This document shows positions 34,183 to 44,117 of a stretch of 64,000 bases of DNA, one piece after another. Every line of letters starts with the position of its first letter. Within the stretch, counting starts at the first letter, position 1. The translations under genes were made by a program, and so were the position numbers. The stretch is taken from the NCBI RefSeq assembly GCF_000745345.1, contig NZ_JQNR01000005.1, forward strand, positions 2,976,001 through 3,040,000. The letters run 5' to 3'. Source of the DNA: Actinacidiphila yeochonensis CN732. GTDB lineage: Bacteria; Actinomycetota; Actinomycetes; Streptomycetales; Streptomycetaceae. The notes below the pieces were generated by a model. It saw nothing but the letters and a program-made list of their open reading frames with translations. It was not told where the DNA came from and made no database searches.

Positions 34183-35775
34183 GTGAGCCAGAAGCCTGTC
34201 GTACTCATCGCAGAAGAGCTCTCGCCCGCCACGGTGGACGCCCTCGGCCCGGACTTCGAGATCCGGCACTGCAACGGCGCGGACCGCGCCGAGCTGCTCT
34301 CCGCGATCACCGACGTCGACGCCATCCTGATCCGCAGCGCCACCAAGGTGGACGCCGAGGCCGTCGCCGCCGCGAACAAGCTCCGCGTGGTCGCCCGGGC
34401 CGGCGTCGGCCTGGACAACGTGGACGTCGCCGCCGCCACGAAGGCCGGCGTCATGGTGGTCAACGCGCCCACCTCCAACATCGTCACCGCCGCCGAGCTG
34501 GCCTGCGGCCTGCTCATCGCCAGCGCCCGCAACATCGCCCCCGCCAGCGCGGCGCTGAAGGCCGGCGAGTGGAAGCGGAACAAGTACACCGGCGTCGAGC
34601 TGAGCGAGAAGACCCTCGGCGTGGTGGGCCTGGGCCGTATCGGCGTCCTGGTCAGCCAGCGGATGGCCGCCTTCGGGATGAAGGTCGTCGCCTACGACCC
34701 CTACGTGCAGCCCGCCCGCGCCGCCCAGATCGGCGTCAAGCTGCTCACCCTGGACGAGCTGCTGGAGGTCTCCGACTTCATCACCGTCCACCTGCCCAAG
34801 ACGCCCGAGACGGTCGGCCTGATCGGCGACGAGGCGCTGCGCAGGGTCAAGCCCTCGGTGCGGATCGTCAACGCCGCCCGCGGCGGGATCGTCGACGAGG
34901 AGGCGCTGGCCGCCGCCCTCAAGGAGGGCCGGGTCGCCGGCGCGGGCCTGGACGTGTACGCCAAGGAGCCCTGCACCGACTCGCCGCTCTTCCAGTTCGA
35001 CAACGTGGTGGCCACCCCGCACCTGGGCGCCTCCACCGACGAGGCCCAGGAGAAGGCCGGCATCGCCGTCGCCAAGTCGGTCCGGCTGGCGCTGGCCGGC
35101 GAGCTGGTGCCGGACGCGGTCAACGTCCAGGGCGGCGTCATCGCCGAGGACGTCAAGCCCGGCCTGCCGCTGGCCGAGAAGCTGGGCCGGATCTTCACCG
35201 CGCTGGCCGGCGAGGTCGCCGCCCGGCTGGACGTCGAGGTCTGCGGCGAGATCACCCAGCACGATGTGAAGGTGCTCGAACTCAGCGCGCTCAAGGGCGT
35301 GTTCGAGGACGTGGTGGCCGAGACGGTGTCCTACGTCAACGCGCCGCTGTTCGCCCAGGAGCGCGGCGTCGAGGTCCGGCTGACCACCAGCTCGGAGTCG
35401 CCCAACCACCGCAACCTCGTCACCGTCCGCGGCACCCTGGCCGACGGCAGCGAGGTCTCGGTCTCCGGCACCCTGGCCGGCCCCAAGCACCAGCAGAAGA
35501 TCGTCGCGGTCGGGGACGAGGACGTGGACCTGGCGCTCGCCGACCACATGGCGTTCCTGCGCTACACCGACCGCCCGGGCGTGGTCGGCACCATCGGCCG
35601 CATCCTCGGCGAGGTCGGCGTGAACATCGCCGGCATGCAGGTCGCCCGCGCGGCGGTCGGCGGCGAGGCGCTGGTCGCCCTCACCGTGGACTCCACCATC
35701 CCGGCCGGCGTGCTCAGCGACATCGCCGACGAGATCGGCGCCACCTCGGCCCGCGCGGTCAACCTGACGGACTGA
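34183..35775 (+). CDS. serA: D-3-phosphoglycerate dehydrogenase
   Basis: 530 aa, first enzyme of serine synthesis. Substrate domain with AILIRSATKVDAE and RAGVGLDNVD; NAD site TLGVVGLGRIGVLVSQR; catalytic Arg in VNAARGGIVDEEAL, Glu in LDVYAKEP, His in ATPHLGASTDEAQ. It is the long actinobacterial form with an allosteric substrate-binding domain (LAEKLGRIFTALAGEVAARLDVEV onward) and a C-terminal ACT domain (RYTDRPGVVGTIGRILGEVGVNIAGMQ) for serine feedback. GTG 34183 has GTGAGGACC just upstream. Own transcription unit after the ilvC terminator. Confidence 0.96.
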   Translation: MSQKPVVLIAEELSPATVDALGPDFEIRHCNGADRAELLSAITDVDAILIRSATKVDAEAVAAANKLRVVARAGVGLDNVDVAAATKAGVMVVNAPTSNIVTAAELACGLLIASARNIAPASAALKAGEWKRNKYTGVELSEKTLGVVGLGRIGVLVSQRMAAFGMKVVAYDPYVQPARAAQIGVKLLTLDELLEVSDFITVHLPKTPETVGLIGDEALRRVKPSVRIVNAARGGIVDEEALAAALKEGRVAGAGLDVYAKEPCTDSPLFQFDNVVATPHLGASTDEAQEKAGIAVAKSVRLALAGELVPDAVNVQGGVIAEDVKPGLPLAEKLGRIFTALAGEVAARLDVEVCGEITQHDVKVLELSALKGVFEDVVAETVSYVNAPLFAQERGVEVRLTTSSESPNHRNLVTVRGTLADGSEVSVSGTLAGPKHQQKIVAVGDEDVDLALADHMAFLRYTDRPGVVGTIGRILGEVGVNIAGMQVARAAVGGEALVALTVDSTIPAGVLSDIADEIGATSARAVNLTD

Positions 35776-35907
35776 CGCAGCCGGTCCGGCCCCACCCGGC
35801 CGGGCCGTCAACTTCGGCGCCGCCCTTCACTCGTTCGAGGGGCGGTGCTGTCGTTTCCAGGCGCTACGGTGAACACTGCGGACATCATCCCGTCCATGGG
35901 AGGAATC

Positions 35908-36492
35908 ATGACTGCCGACGAACTCCCGGCCTGGGTCTTTCCCCCGCCGGGCGGTTTCACCGCGGACGATTTGGACCGCATCCCCGATCTCCCGCCGCAC
36001 ACCGAGCTGATCGACGGGAGCCTCGTCTTCGTGAGTCCGCAGAAGAGTTTCCACGCGCTGGTACTGGACCTGCTCGTCTATGGACTGCGCTCACAGGCAC
36101 CGGCGGAGCTCCGGGTGCGCCGGGAAATGAGCGTCGTACTGAACCGGGGCAACAGGCCTGAGCCCGACCTCTGCGTGGTGCGGGCAGAGGCGGTCCTGGA
36201 GTCGGCGGACGAGACCGCGTATCGGGCCGAGGACGTCGTGCTCGCCATCGAGGTGGTCTCCCCCGAGTCACGGGAGCGGGACAACAAGCGCAAGCCGCAG
36301 CTCTACGCGGAGGCGGGGATTCCGCACTTCTGGCGGATCGAGCAGGGCACGGGGCGCCGACCGGTTGTCTACGTCTACGAACTGGACCGGGTGACCGGCG
36401 GCTACGTTCCGACCGGCATCCACCACGACCGGTTGAAGCTGGGCTACCCCTTCACCGTCGACATCGACCTCACGGAGATCGACGCCATGTGA
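35908..36492 (+). CDS. Uma2-family (DUF820) putative nuclease
   Basis: 194 aa. PD-(D/E)xK-like fold: a helix around SPQKSFHALVLDLLVYGL, then RPEPDLCVV (Asp of the active site), VLAIEVVSPESRERDNKRK (the E-x-V family signature) and YAEAGIPHFWRIE. Family members occur in many copies in cyanobacteria and actinobacteria; the nuclease call is structural and their role is unknown. ATG 35908 with GGGAGGAATC upstream is clear. A TACGGT box near 35868-35873 is a plausible -10. Convergent with the PucR gene, 16 nt apart. Confidence 0.85.
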   Translation: MTADELPAWVFPPPGGFTADDLDRIPDLPPHTELIDGSLVFVSPQKSFHALVLDLLVYGLRSQAPAELRVRREMSVVLNRGNRPEPDLCVVRAEAVLESADETAYRAEDVVLAIEVVSPESRERDNKRKPQLYAEAGIPHFWRIEQGTGRRPVVYVYELDRVTGGYVPTGIHHDRLKLGYPFTVDIDLTEIDAM

Positions 36493-36508
36493 GCCCGGCC
36501 GGTGCCGC

Positions 36509-37768
36509 CTACAACCGTGCCGCCTTCAGTGCCATGTGCAGCAGCAGCCGGGCCTCGCCGCTCGCGAGGTCGAGGCCGGTGAGCTGCTCGATCCGGGACA
36601 GCCGGTAGTAGAGGGTCTGGCGGTGGATCGCGAGGGCCGTCGCGGTACGGCCGGCCTGGCCCGCGTGGTCGAGGAACACCTCGGCGGTATGGGCGAGTTC
36701 GCGGTGCGCCTCGGTCAGCAGCGGGGCCACCGCCGGGTCCGGCGGCGTCCCCGGCGGCAGCGCGGTGAGCAGCCGGTAGGGGCCCAGCCCGGACCACTTC
36801 GCGACGGGCGCGAGCGCGGGTTCGGCGCGCGCCGCCCGGGCCGCCGCCACGGCCTCCTGCCATGCCCGCGGGAGCTCGGCCAGGTCGACGCGCGAGTCGC
36901 TCACCCCGGCCACCGGCCCGCCCTGGTCGGCCGGCGCCGGCTCGCCGCCGCCCAGCGCGGCCAGCACCCGGACCGCCGCCGAGCGGGCCGGCGCCAGTAC
37001 GTGCGGCGACCGCAGCCGCACCAGCACCGCCACCACGCCCGCAGGCCCCCAGCCGGGCACCCGGGTGATCACCGCGGCGCCCGGCACCGTCCGCGCCCCG
37101 GGCAGGTCACCGCCGTCCGGCTCCTCGGCCTCCGCCCACACCGCCGTGCGCGCCAGCCGCTTGCCGGCGCGGGCGCCCGGGGGAGTGGCGCACACCAGCG
37201 CGTGCGGCAGCTCGGAGTCGGCGCCCAGCGCCTTGCGCAGGTCGTCCTCCGCGTCGTCCCGTCCGGAGCGGGTGACCGCGGTGAGCAGCGCGCGCAGTGC
37301 CCGCGCGCCCTCCTCGCCGGCCCCGGCCAGCGCGGCCAGCCGACCGCCGATGCGGGCGGCCACCGCCATCGCCGCGTCGAGCTGTGCGGGGGAGTGCTCC
37401 GCCTCGTCCAGCAGCCACACGTATCCGTGGACCACGCCGCCGTACCGCACGGGCAGGCAGAGCCGGCCGCGGAAGACGCCGGCCGAGGGGGCGGCGGGGA
37501 TGCGCACCGGGCCGGTGGCCCTGGCGATGCCGAACCGCTCGAACCAGGCCCGCACCTCGGCCGTCGAGCGGCGGGTGAGGATCGAGCGGGTGCGCACCGG
37601 ATCGACGGCCGAGTCGTCGTCGCTGTCGTGCACGCCGAAGGCGATCAGGCGGAAGTCGCGGTCCTCCAGCGTCGCCGGCGCGCCGAGCAGCGCCGAGACC
37701 TCGTCCACCAGCTCCTGGAAACCACCGTAGTCAGCGGGCACCCGTCCATTGTCCCCCACCGGCCTCAT
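36509..37768 (-). CDS. PucR-type helix-turn-helix regulator
   Basis: 419 aa. N-terminal sensory part with GAF-like features ([21 protein letters not shown]), a middle GGDEF-like region typical of PucR proteins, and the C-terminal PucR helix-turn-helix: [40 protein letters not shown]. It is divergent from putA-pruA and is probably their activator, responding to proline as related PutR/PrnR-type regulators do. The ATG at 37768 lies inside a perfect palindrome; in-frame GTG codons 9 and 27 nt downstream are alternative starts. Own gene likely autoregulated through that palindrome. Confidence 0.88.
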   Translation of the reverse strand: MRPVGDNGRVPADYGGFQELVDEVSALLGAPATLEDRDFRLIAFGVHDSDDDSAVDPVRTRSILTRRSTAEVRAWFERFGIARATGPVRIPAAPSAGVFRGRLCLPVRYGGVVHGYVWLLDEAEHSPAQLDAAMAVAARIGGRLAALAGAGEEGARALRALLTAVTRSGRDDAEDDLRKALGADSELPHALVCATPPGARAGKRLARTAVWAEAEEPDGGDLPGARTVPGAAVITRVPGWGPAGVVAVLVRLRSPHVLAPARSAAVRVLAALGGGEPAPADQGGPVAGVSDSRVDLAELPRAWQEAVAAARAARAEPALAPVAKWSGLGPYRLLTALPPGTPPDPAVAPLLTEAHRELAHTAEVFLDHAGQAGRTATALAIHRQTLYYRLSRIEQLTGLDLASGEARLLLHMALKAARL

Positions 37769-37779
37769 ACATCTGTATG
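37766..37779. promoter_or_regulatory. Operator candidate between the PucR gene and putA
   Basis: Perfect 14-bp inverted repeat CATACA-TC-TGTATG; its left end is the start codon of the regulator on the minus strand. It lies ~57 nt upstream of the putA -10 box, a position that suits an activator site for putA and a block for the regulator's own expression. Confidence 0.55.
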
Positions 37780-37835
37780 ACGGACGCCGCCCGGATGCGT
37801 GACAGGTGTCGATGGTCCGGGCGGTTACGGGTCCC

Positions 37836-37841
37836 TACATT
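37836..37841 (+). promoter_or_regulatory. Probable -10 box of putA
   Basis: TACATT about 98 nt before the putA GTG, predicting a ~92-nt leader that ends in AGGAGG. Confidence 0.4.
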
Positions 37842-37939
37842 CACGGTGACGGCACCCTTTCCGCCACGGAACCGCTACAGCGCTCCTCCTGGGGGAAGGC
37901 GTGCCGCAGTGCCCGTTTCCGCACCGCCAGGAGGACCCC

Positions 37940-38869
37940 GTGCTCGGTCCCGTTCTGCTCGCCGCGTCGCGCAGCGACCGCATGCGCCGCGTTGTGGCGT
38001 CCGCGCCCGTCACCCGTCCGGTGGTACAGCGGTTCATCGCCGGTGACGACCTCCACCCGGCCCTGGACACCGTCCGCGCGCTGGTCGACTCCGGACTCCA
38101 CATCACGCTCGACCACCTGGGTGAGGACGTCACCGACCGGGCCACTGCCCAGGCCACCCGCGACGCCTACCTGCGGCTGCTGGAGACGCTGGCCGACGCC
38201 GGGCTCGCCGAGCGGGCCGAGGTCTCGGTGAAGCTCTCCGCGTTCGGCCAGGCGCTGCCCGACGGCGGCCACGACATCGCGCTGGAGAACGTCCGCCCGG
38301 TGGCCGAGCTGGCCAGCACGCACGGCACCACCGTCACACTCGACATGGAGGACCACACCACCGTCGACTCGACGCTGGCCGTCCTGCGCGAGCTGCGCCG
38401 CGACCACCCCGGCACCGGCGCCGTCATCCAGTCGTACCTCTTCCGCACCGAGGACGACGCCCGCGCGCTGGCCGTCGAGGGCTCGCGGGTACGGCTGGTC
38501 AAGGGCGCCTACAAGGAGCCCGCCTCCGTCGCCTTCCAGGACCGCCGCGAGGTCGACCGCGCCTACGTACGGGCGCTGCGCATCCTCTTCGAGGGCAGCG
38601 GCTACCCGATGGTCGGCTCGCACGACCCGCGGATGATCGCCATCGCCCAGGAACTGGCCGCCCGCACCGGCCGCACGCCCGGCCAGTACGAGTTCCAGAT
38701 GCTCTACGGCATCCGTACCGCCGAGCAGCGGCGGCTCGCCGACGCCGGTGAGCGGATGCGCGTGTACGTGCCGTACGGCGCAGACTGGTACGGGTACTTC
38801 ATGCGCCGGCTCGCCGAGCGCCCCGCCAACCTCGCCTTCTTCCTGCGCTCCTTCGCTCCCGGCCGCTGA
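37940..38869 (+). CDS. putA: Proline dehydrogenase (monofunctional)
   Basis: 309-aa FAD enzyme oxidising proline to pyrroline-5-carboxylate, passing electrons to the respiratory chain. Barrel motifs: VQRFIAGDD, HITLDHLGED, AEVSVKLSAFGQ, TVTLDMEDHTTVDSTL, VIQSYLFRTEDD, RLVKGAYKEP, YEFQMLYGIR and the C-terminal helix with RVYVPYGADWYGYFMRRLAERPAN, whose paired arginines bind the substrate carboxylate. GTG 37940 has AGGAGG 5 nt upstream; a longer frame from 37901 lacks one. pruA lies 249 nt downstream, so the two-step route to glutamate is complete. Confidence 0.94.
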   Translation: MLGPVLLAASRSDRMRRVVASAPVTRPVVQRFIAGDDLHPALDTVRALVDSGLHITLDHLGEDVTDRATAQATRDAYLRLLETLADAGLAERAEVSVKLSAFGQALPDGGHDIALENVRPVAELASTHGTTVTLDMEDHTTVDSTLAVLRELRRDHPGTGAVIQSYLFRTEDDARALAVEGSRVRLVKGAYKEPASVAFQDRREVDRAYVRALRILFEGSGYPMVGSHDPRMIAIAQELAARTGRTPGQYEFQMLYGIRTAEQRRLADAGERMRVYVPYGADWYGYFMRRLAERPANLAFFLRSFAPGR

Positions 38870-39118
38870 AGCCGAGCGGCCGACCCCGAGCCGCCGACCC
38901 CGAGCCGCCGGAAGCCGGCCTTGAAGTCCGGCCGCCGAACCCGGCCGCCGGCGACAGCCGCCGGACCCGGCCCGCCCGCCCCGGACCCGCCCGTCGACCC
39001 TGACGACCCCGACGGGTCCGGGCGGCCGGTCCCCGAAAACCCCCGGACCCGCCGGACCCGCGCGACGCGCCCCCGGTGGCCCGCACCCCCCGCCCGACCC
39101 ACGAGGAGGCAACGCTCC

Positions 39119-40750
39119 ATGGACGCTGTGACCCAGGTCCCCGCCCCGGTCAACGAGCCGGTGCACACGTACGCGCCCGGCAGCGCGGAACGCGCTCGGC
39201 TGGAGGCCAGGCTCAAGGAGCTGGCCGGCAACCCGATGGACCTACCCATGGTCATCGGCGGGCAGGAGCGCATGGGCGGCGGCGACCGCTTCGACGTCGT
39301 CCAGCCGCACAACCACGCGGCCCGCCTGGGCACCTACGCCAACGCCACCACCGACGACGCCCGCGCCGCCGTCGACGCCGCGCTCGCCGCCGCGCCCGGC
39401 TGGCGGGCCACCTCCTTCGACGACCGCGCCGCGATCATCCTGCGCGCCGCCGAGCTGCTGTCCGGCCCCTGGCGGGAGACGCTGGCCGCCTCCACCATGC
39501 TCGGGCAGTCCAAGACCGTGCAGCAGGCCGAGATCGACAGCCCCTGCGAGCTGGTCGACTTCTGGCGGTTCAACGTGCACTACGCCCGGCAGATCCTCGC
39601 GGAGCAGCCGGTCGCCAACGCGCCGGGGGTGTGGAACCGGCTCGACCACCGCCCGCTGGAGGGCTTCGTCTACGCGGTCACGCCGTTCAACTTCACCGCC
39701 ATCGCGGGCAACCTGCCCACCGCCCCGGCGCTGATGGGCAACGTCGTGGTGTGGAAGCCGTCGCCGACCCAGACCCACTCGGCCGTGCTGCTGATGCGCC
39801 TGCTGAAGGAGGCCGGACTGCCCGACGGCGTCATCAACCTCGTCACCGGCGACGGCATCGCCGTCTCCGAGGTCGTCCTCCCCCACCGGGACCTGGCCGG
39901 CATCCACTTCACCGGCTCCACGAAGACCTTCCAGTACCTGTGGAAGACGGTCGGCGAGAACATCGAGGGCTACCGCTCCTACCCGCGGATCGTCGGCGAG
40001 ACCGGCGGCAAGGACTTCCTCGTCGCGCACCCCTCCGCCGACCCGGCGGTGCTGAAGACCGCGCTGACCCGCGGCGCCTTCGAGTACCAGGGCCAGAAGT
40101 GCTCGGCCACCTCCCGCGCCTACGTCCCGCGCTCGCTGTGGGAGGGCGGCTTCAGGCAGGAGTTCGCCGCCGAGGTCGACGGCATCACCATGGGCGACGT
40201 CACCGACCTGTCGAACTTCGTCGGCGCCCTCATCGACGAGCGGTCCTTCGCCAAGAACAAGGCCGCCATCGACCGCGCCAAGGCCGACCCGACGGTCGAG
40301 GTCGTGGCCGGCGGCACCTACGACGACTCGGTCGGCTACTTCGTCCGGCCCACCGTGCTGGCCTGCACCGACCCGGAGAACGCGGTCTTCCGCGAGGAGT
40401 ACTTCGGCCCGGTCCTCGCCGTCCACGTGTACGAGGACGCCGAGTACGACGCGATGCTCGCCCAGATGGAGTCGGTCGCCGACTACGCCCTCACCGGCTC
40501 GGTGATCGCCCGCGACCGCGCGGCCGTCGCCCACACCATGGACGTGCTCCGCTACGCGGCCGGCAACTTCTACATCAACGACAAGTCCACCGGGGCCGTC
40601 GTCGGCCAGCAGCCCTTCGGCGGTGCGCGGGCCTCCGGCACCAACGACAAGGCCGGCGCGGCGCAGAACCTCATGCGCTGGACGTCCACCCGGGCGATCA
40701 AGGAGGCGCTGCTCCCGCCCACGGACTACCGCTACCCGCACCAGGGCTGA
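39119..40750 (+). CDS. pruA: 1-pyrroline-5-carboxylate dehydrogenase
   Basis: 543-aa aldehyde dehydrogenase family enzyme turning glutamate semialdehyde into glutamate with NAD. Seen: VTPFNFTAIAGNLPTAPALMGNVVVWKPS, the cofactor loop FTGSTKTFQYLW, catalytic Glu in GETGGKD, catalytic Cys in YQGQKCSATSRAYV, and FREEYFGPVLAVHVYED. Length and the NPMDLPMVIGGQE start fit the stand-alone P5CDH class. ATG 39119 has ACGAGGAGGC upstream. The 249-nt gap to putA is rich in CCGCCGACC-type repeats and lacks a clear promoter, so co-transcription is likely. Confidence 0.95.
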   Translation: MDAVTQVPAPVNEPVHTYAPGSAERARLEARLKELAGNPMDLPMVIGGQERMGGGDRFDVVQPHNHAARLGTYANATTDDARAAVDAALAAAPGWRATSFDDRAAIILRAAELLSGPWRETLAASTMLGQSKTVQQAEIDSPCELVDFWRFNVHYARQILAEQPVANAPGVWNRLDHRPLEGFVYAVTPFNFTAIAGNLPTAPALMGNVVVWKPSPTQTHSAVLLMRLLKEAGLPDGVINLVTGDGIAVSEVVLPHRDLAGIHFTGSTKTFQYLWKTVGENIEGYRSYPRIVGETGGKDFLVAHPSADPAVLKTALTRGAFEYQGQKCSATSRAYVPRSLWEGGFRQEFAAEVDGITMGDVTDLSNFVGALIDERSFAKNKAAIDRAKADPTVEVVAGGTYDDSVGYFVRPTVLACTDPENAVFREEYFGPVLAVHVYEDAEYDAMLAQMESVADYALTGSVIARDRAAVAHTMDVLRYAAGNFYINDKSTGAVVGQQPFGGARASGTNDKAGAAQNLMRWTSTRAIKEALLPPTDYRYPHQG

Positions 40751-41229
40751 CCTTTCCGGCCCGCCAGCCCGGCCCGCCGTCCCTGACCTCGGCGGGCCGC
40801 CCGGCCCCGCCCCCGCCTCCCACGCCCCGAGGAGACGGGGCGGCTCCACGTCCAGGCGTGCCGAGGGCGAGCGCGTCCGCGCCCGAACGGGTGAGGTGCG
40901 TCTCAGATACTAGGAAGTCCGAGTAATTCCGCAGACACGGCCGGGCTGTTGTTCTAGCGTGGAACAAGAGCCGAACGTGGCCGCCCGACCGGGCGACCGG
41001 CGGATCGAGCCCGGTGCCACCGCATGGCGGGTCACCCCCCGCGGCGCCGTTCTCCGCCGCGCGTTCCGGCAGCCGCTGTTGTCCCACACCGTTCACCACC
41101 GCCCGCCACCGCCTGCCGCGGCCGCCCGGAACCGGGCCACCGTACGAGCGGGTGGAGGGGCGGTGCCCACCGGCCGACCGCCGGCGCGGAACCCTCAGCA
41201 GCCCCGTTTCTCCCTGGAGTTGGTATCCC
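40751..41229. other. Intergenic region after pruA
   Basis: 479 nt without a convincing gene. From ~40905 the composition becomes more AT-rich, with TAGCGT (40955-40960) in TTGTTCTAGCGTGG as a likely -10 for the small frame at 41230. GGAA-N10-TTCC (40914-40931) lies just upstream of that promoter. Confidence 0.4.
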
Positions 41230-41367
41230 ATGGACGAGAACGCCCGCCAGAACGCCCTGCGCGCCCTCCAGCGCTCCATGGACCGCCGCGACAACGGCGG
41301 CTCCACCGGCCACGAACGCGCGCACGAGCAGCTCCACGACCGCGACCACGACCACGACGGCCGCTGA
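41230..41367 (+). CDS. Possible 45-aa charged peptide
   Basis: Frame starting MDENARQNALRALQRSMDRR, then a Gly/Ser turn and a His/Asp-rich tail (EQLHDRDHDHDGR). GGAG lies 10 nt before the ATG and a promoter-like TAGCGT about 270 nt upstream. The first half would form an amphipathic helix; the His/Asp tail could bind metal. No family recognised; it could be a real small protein or chance. Confidence 0.4.
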   Translation: MDENARQNALRALQRSMDRRDNGGSTGHERAHEQLHDRDHDHDGR

Positions 41368-41440
41368 CCCGGCAGCTGACCCGGCCGCCGTCCTACCCGC
41401 CGGCGGCGGTGGGGCCCGCGCACGCCGCGTCACGGTGCGC

Positions 41441-41474
41441 GACATCGATGTCCGGCATCCGGACATCGCATGTC
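41441..41474. promoter_or_regulatory. Double inverted-repeat operator candidate upstream of leuB
   Basis: Alternating half-sites GACAT and ATGTC: GACAT-cg-ATGTC (41441-41452) and GACAT-cgc-ATGTC (41462-41474), with the joint in the middle forming a third perfect repeat, ATGTCCGG-cat-CCGGACAT (41448-41466). The right end abuts the -35 zone of the leaderless leuB promoter. A dimeric regulator binding two adjacent sites is the natural reading. Confidence 0.6.
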
Positions 41475-41492
41475 ACAAGGCAAGACGCGGAG

Positions 41493-41498
41493 TAGGGT
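41493..41498 (+). promoter_or_regulatory. -10 box of leuB (leaderless)
   Basis: TAGGGT with 7 nt before the ATG at 41506; no Shine-Dalgarno. Confidence 0.6.
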
Positions 41499-41505
41499 GC
41501 CCTGC

Positions 41506-42549
41506 ATGTCTCGCAGCATCAGCCTCGCAGTGATCCCCGGTGACGGAATCGGCCAGGAGGTCGTCGCGGAGGGCCTCAAGGTCCTCTCTGCGGTCCTTCC
41601 GCAGGAAACCAAGCTGGAGACCAAGGAGTACGACTTCGGCGCCAAGCGGTACCACCGCACCGGCCAGACCCTCACCGACGAGGACCTCGCCGACCTCAAG
41701 CCCCACGACGCCATCCTGCTCGGCGCGATCGGTGACCCCTCCGTGCCGTCCGGTGTGCTGGAGCGCGGGTTCCTGCTGAAGCTGCGGTTCGCCTTCGACC
41801 ACCACGTGAACCTCCGGCCCAGCCGGCTCTTCCCGGGTGTGGCCACCCCGCTGGCGGGGGCGCCCGAGATCGACTTCGTGGTCGTCCGCGAGGGCACCGA
41901 GGGCCCGTACACCGGCAACGGCGGCGTGATCCGGACCGGCACCCCGCACGAGGTCGCCACCGAGGTCAGCCTCAACACCGCCTACGGCATCGAGCGGGTG
42001 GTGCGCGACGCCTACGCCCGCGCCCAGGCCCGCCCGCGCAAGAAGCTCACGCTGGTCCACAAGAACAACGTGCTGGTCCACGCCGGCCACCTGTGGACCC
42101 GCGTCTTCCAGGCCGTCGGGGCCGAGTACCCCGACGTCACCACCGACTACCTGCACGTGGACGCGGCGACGATCTTCCTCGTCACGCAGCCCGAGCGGTT
42201 CGACGTGATCGTCACCGACAACCTCTTCGGTGACATCATCACCGACCTCGCCGCGGCCGTCTCCGGCGGCATCGGCGTGGCCGCGAGCGGCAACATCAAC
42301 CCCAGCCGCGAGTTCCCCTCGATGTTCGAGCCCGTCCACGGCTCGGCCCCGGACATCGCCGGCCAGTCCAAGGCCGACCCGACCGCCACCGTCCTGTCCG
42401 TCGCCCTGCTCCTGCGGCACCTGGGCTACGACGCGGAGGCCGCCCGGGTCGAGGCCGCGGTCCAGGCCGACCTGGCCGAGCGGGGCACCCTTCCCGCCCG
42501 CTCCACCGTGGAGATCGGCGACGCCCTGGCCGCCCGGGTCTCCGGCTGA
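41506..42549 (+). CDS. leuB: 3-isopropylmalate dehydrogenase
   Basis: 347-aa NAD enzyme of leucine synthesis that oxidises and decarboxylates 3-isopropylmalate. Motifs: [20 protein letters not shown] at the start, the substrate-binding arginines in [19 protein letters not shown] and [15 protein letters not shown], the Lys in LVHKNNVL, metal-binding Asp residues in [13 protein letters not shown], and the adenine loop [24 protein letters not shown] 41506 is set by the leaderless promoter. It is the short actinobacterial LeuB type. Preceded by a striking double palindrome; followed by a strong hairpin. Confidence 0.95.
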   Translation: MSRSISLAVIPGDGIGQEVVAEGLKVLSAVLPQETKLETKEYDFGAKRYHRTGQTLTDEDLADLKPHDAILLGAIGDPSVPSGVLERGFLLKLRFAFDHHVNLRPSRLFPGVATPLAGAPEIDFVVVREGTEGPYTGNGGVIRTGTPHEVATEVSLNTAYGIERVVRDAYARAQARPRKKLTLVHKNNVLVHAGHLWTRVFQAVGAEYPDVTTDYLHVDAATIFLVTQPERFDVIVTDNLFGDIITDLAAAVSGGIGVAASGNINPSREFPSMFEPVHGSAPDIAGQSKADPTATVLSVALLLRHLGYDAEAARVEAAVQADLAERGTLPARSTVEIGDALAARVSG

Positions 42550-42879
42550 TCCGGCGGCACCCACCGCGGTAACCGTCCCCCGTCCCGGGCGCGCCCCCGC
42601 GTCCTGACGCCGCACCGGCCCGCTGAGCCCCTCCGGGGCCCGGCGCCGGGCGGCCCCGTCGTACCGCGCCCGCGGCCCTCCGGCCGCGGGCGCCTCGGCG
42701 AGCCTTCGCGCCCGCCGGCACCCGCCGCTGCCTCCGGCCGTTCAGGTCGGGGCGGCGGGGGGAGGTCACTCCGCCCCGTCCTGCTGCGATAATCGGAACG
42801 GGGCCGCAGTGCGGCGGGAAAGTCGGACGTCCTAGCACCTTGGACCGGACGCCACGCGAACACGTTGAAGGAACCAGAC
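42550..42879. other. Intergenic region leuB-ilvE
   Basis: 330 nt. It holds the leuB terminator, then from ~42780 a promoter zone with GATAAT (42788-42793) as a candidate -10 for ilvE, giving a leader of about 80 nt that ends in GAAGGAAC. No gene is supported. Confidence 0.45.
42666..42693 (+). terminator. Terminator after leuB
   Basis: GCGCCCGCGGCC (42666-42677) and GGCCGCGGGCGC (42682-42693), a perfect 12-bp stem with a CTCC loop. Confidence 0.75.
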
Positions 42880-43968
42880 ATGACGACGTCCACGATCGAG
42901 CTCAAGCCCTCCTCCCACCTGCTGCCCGACGCCGAACGGGAGGCGATCCTCGCCAACCCCGGCTTCGGCCGCCACTTCACCGACCACATGGTGTCGATCA
43001 AGTGGACCGAGGGCCGCGGCTGGCACGACGGCCAGCTCGTGCCGTACGCGCCGCTCTCCATCGACCCGGCGAACATGACGCTGCACTACGCGCAGACCAT
43101 CTTCGAGGGCCTCAAGGCGTACCGGCAGCCCGACGGCTCGGTGGCCACCTTCCGCCCCGAGGCCAACGCCCTGCGCTTCCAGGCCTCCGCGCGCCGGCTG
43201 GCCATGCCCGAACTGCCGGTGGAGACCTTCATCGAAGCCGTCGAGGTGCTGGTCCGGCAAGACTCCGCCTGGGTGCCCGAGTCCGGTGAGGCGTCGCTCT
43301 ACCTGCGCCCGTTCATGTTCGCCACCGAGGTCGGCCTGGGCGTGCGCCCGTCCAACGAGTACACCTTCCTGGTCATCGCCTCCCCGGCCGGCGCCTACTT
43401 CTCCGGCGGCGTCAAGCCCGTCTCCGTGTGGCTGTCCGAGGAGTACGTGCGCGCCGCCCCCGGCGGCACCGGCGCGGCCAAGGCCGGCGGCAACTACGCC
43501 GCCTCGCTGGTCGCCCAGGCCCAGGCCGCCGAGAAGGGCTGCGACCAGGTGGTCTGGCTCGACGCGATCGAGCGCCGCTGGGTGGAGGAGATGGGCGGGA
43601 TGAACCTGTACTTCGTGTACGGCGACCGCATCGTCACCCCCGAGCTGTCCGGCTCGCTGCTGCCCGGCATCACCCGCGACTCGCTGCTGACCATCGCCGC
43701 CGACCTCGGCTACCAGGTGGCCGAGGAGCGGATCAGCGTCGAGGACTGGAAGCGCGGCAACGAGGACGGCACCCTCACCGAGGTCTTCGCCTGCGGCACC
43801 GCCGCGGTGATCACCCCCGTCGGCTCGGTGAAGTCCACCCGCGCCGACTGGACCGTCGCCGACGGCGAGCCCGGCGAGGCCACCATGCGGCTGCGCAAGG
43901 CACTGCTCGACATCCAGACCGGCCGCGCCGCCGACCCGCACGGCTGGATGCACCCGCTGAGCGCGTGA
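42880..43968 (+). CDS. ilvE: Branched-chain amino acid aminotransferase
   Basis: 362-aa class IV PLP aminotransferase performing the last step of Leu, Ile and Val synthesis. Visible: [32 protein letters not shown], the PLP lysine in [29 protein letters not shown], and the phosphate loop in [15 protein letters not shown]. This is the long BCAT type seen in eukaryotes and actinobacteria. ATG 42880 has GAAGGAAC upstream and matches the family start ([12 protein letters not shown]). Between leuB and cimA, each with its own promoter. Confidence 0.95.
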   Translation: MTTSTIELKPSSHLLPDAEREAILANPGFGRHFTDHMVSIKWTEGRGWHDGQLVPYAPLSIDPANMTLHYAQTIFEGLKAYRQPDGSVATFRPEANALRFQASARRLAMPELPVETFIEAVEVLVRQDSAWVPESGEASLYLRPFMFATEVGLGVRPSNEYTFLVIASPAGAYFSGGVKPVSVWLSEEYVRAAPGGTGAAKAGGNYAASLVAQAQAAEKGCDQVVWLDAIERRWVEEMGGMNLYFVYGDRIVTPELSGSLLPGITRDSLLTIAADLGYQVAEERISVEDWKRGNEDGTLTEVFACGTAAVITPVGSVKSTRADWTVADGEPGEATMRLRKALLDIQTGRAADPHGWMHPLSA

Positions 43969-44117
43969 CGCCCCCCGCTCGGGGCGGCCCCCCGACCGGG
44001 GGCCGCCCTGAGCCGCGTCCGGCACGCCGCGGGAGCGAGGTCCCGCCCCGGACGGGCGCCCCCGGTGAGGCCTGGGCCAGAACGTGAGACGGGGGTTCCC
44101 CGTGGCCGGGAATGTGG

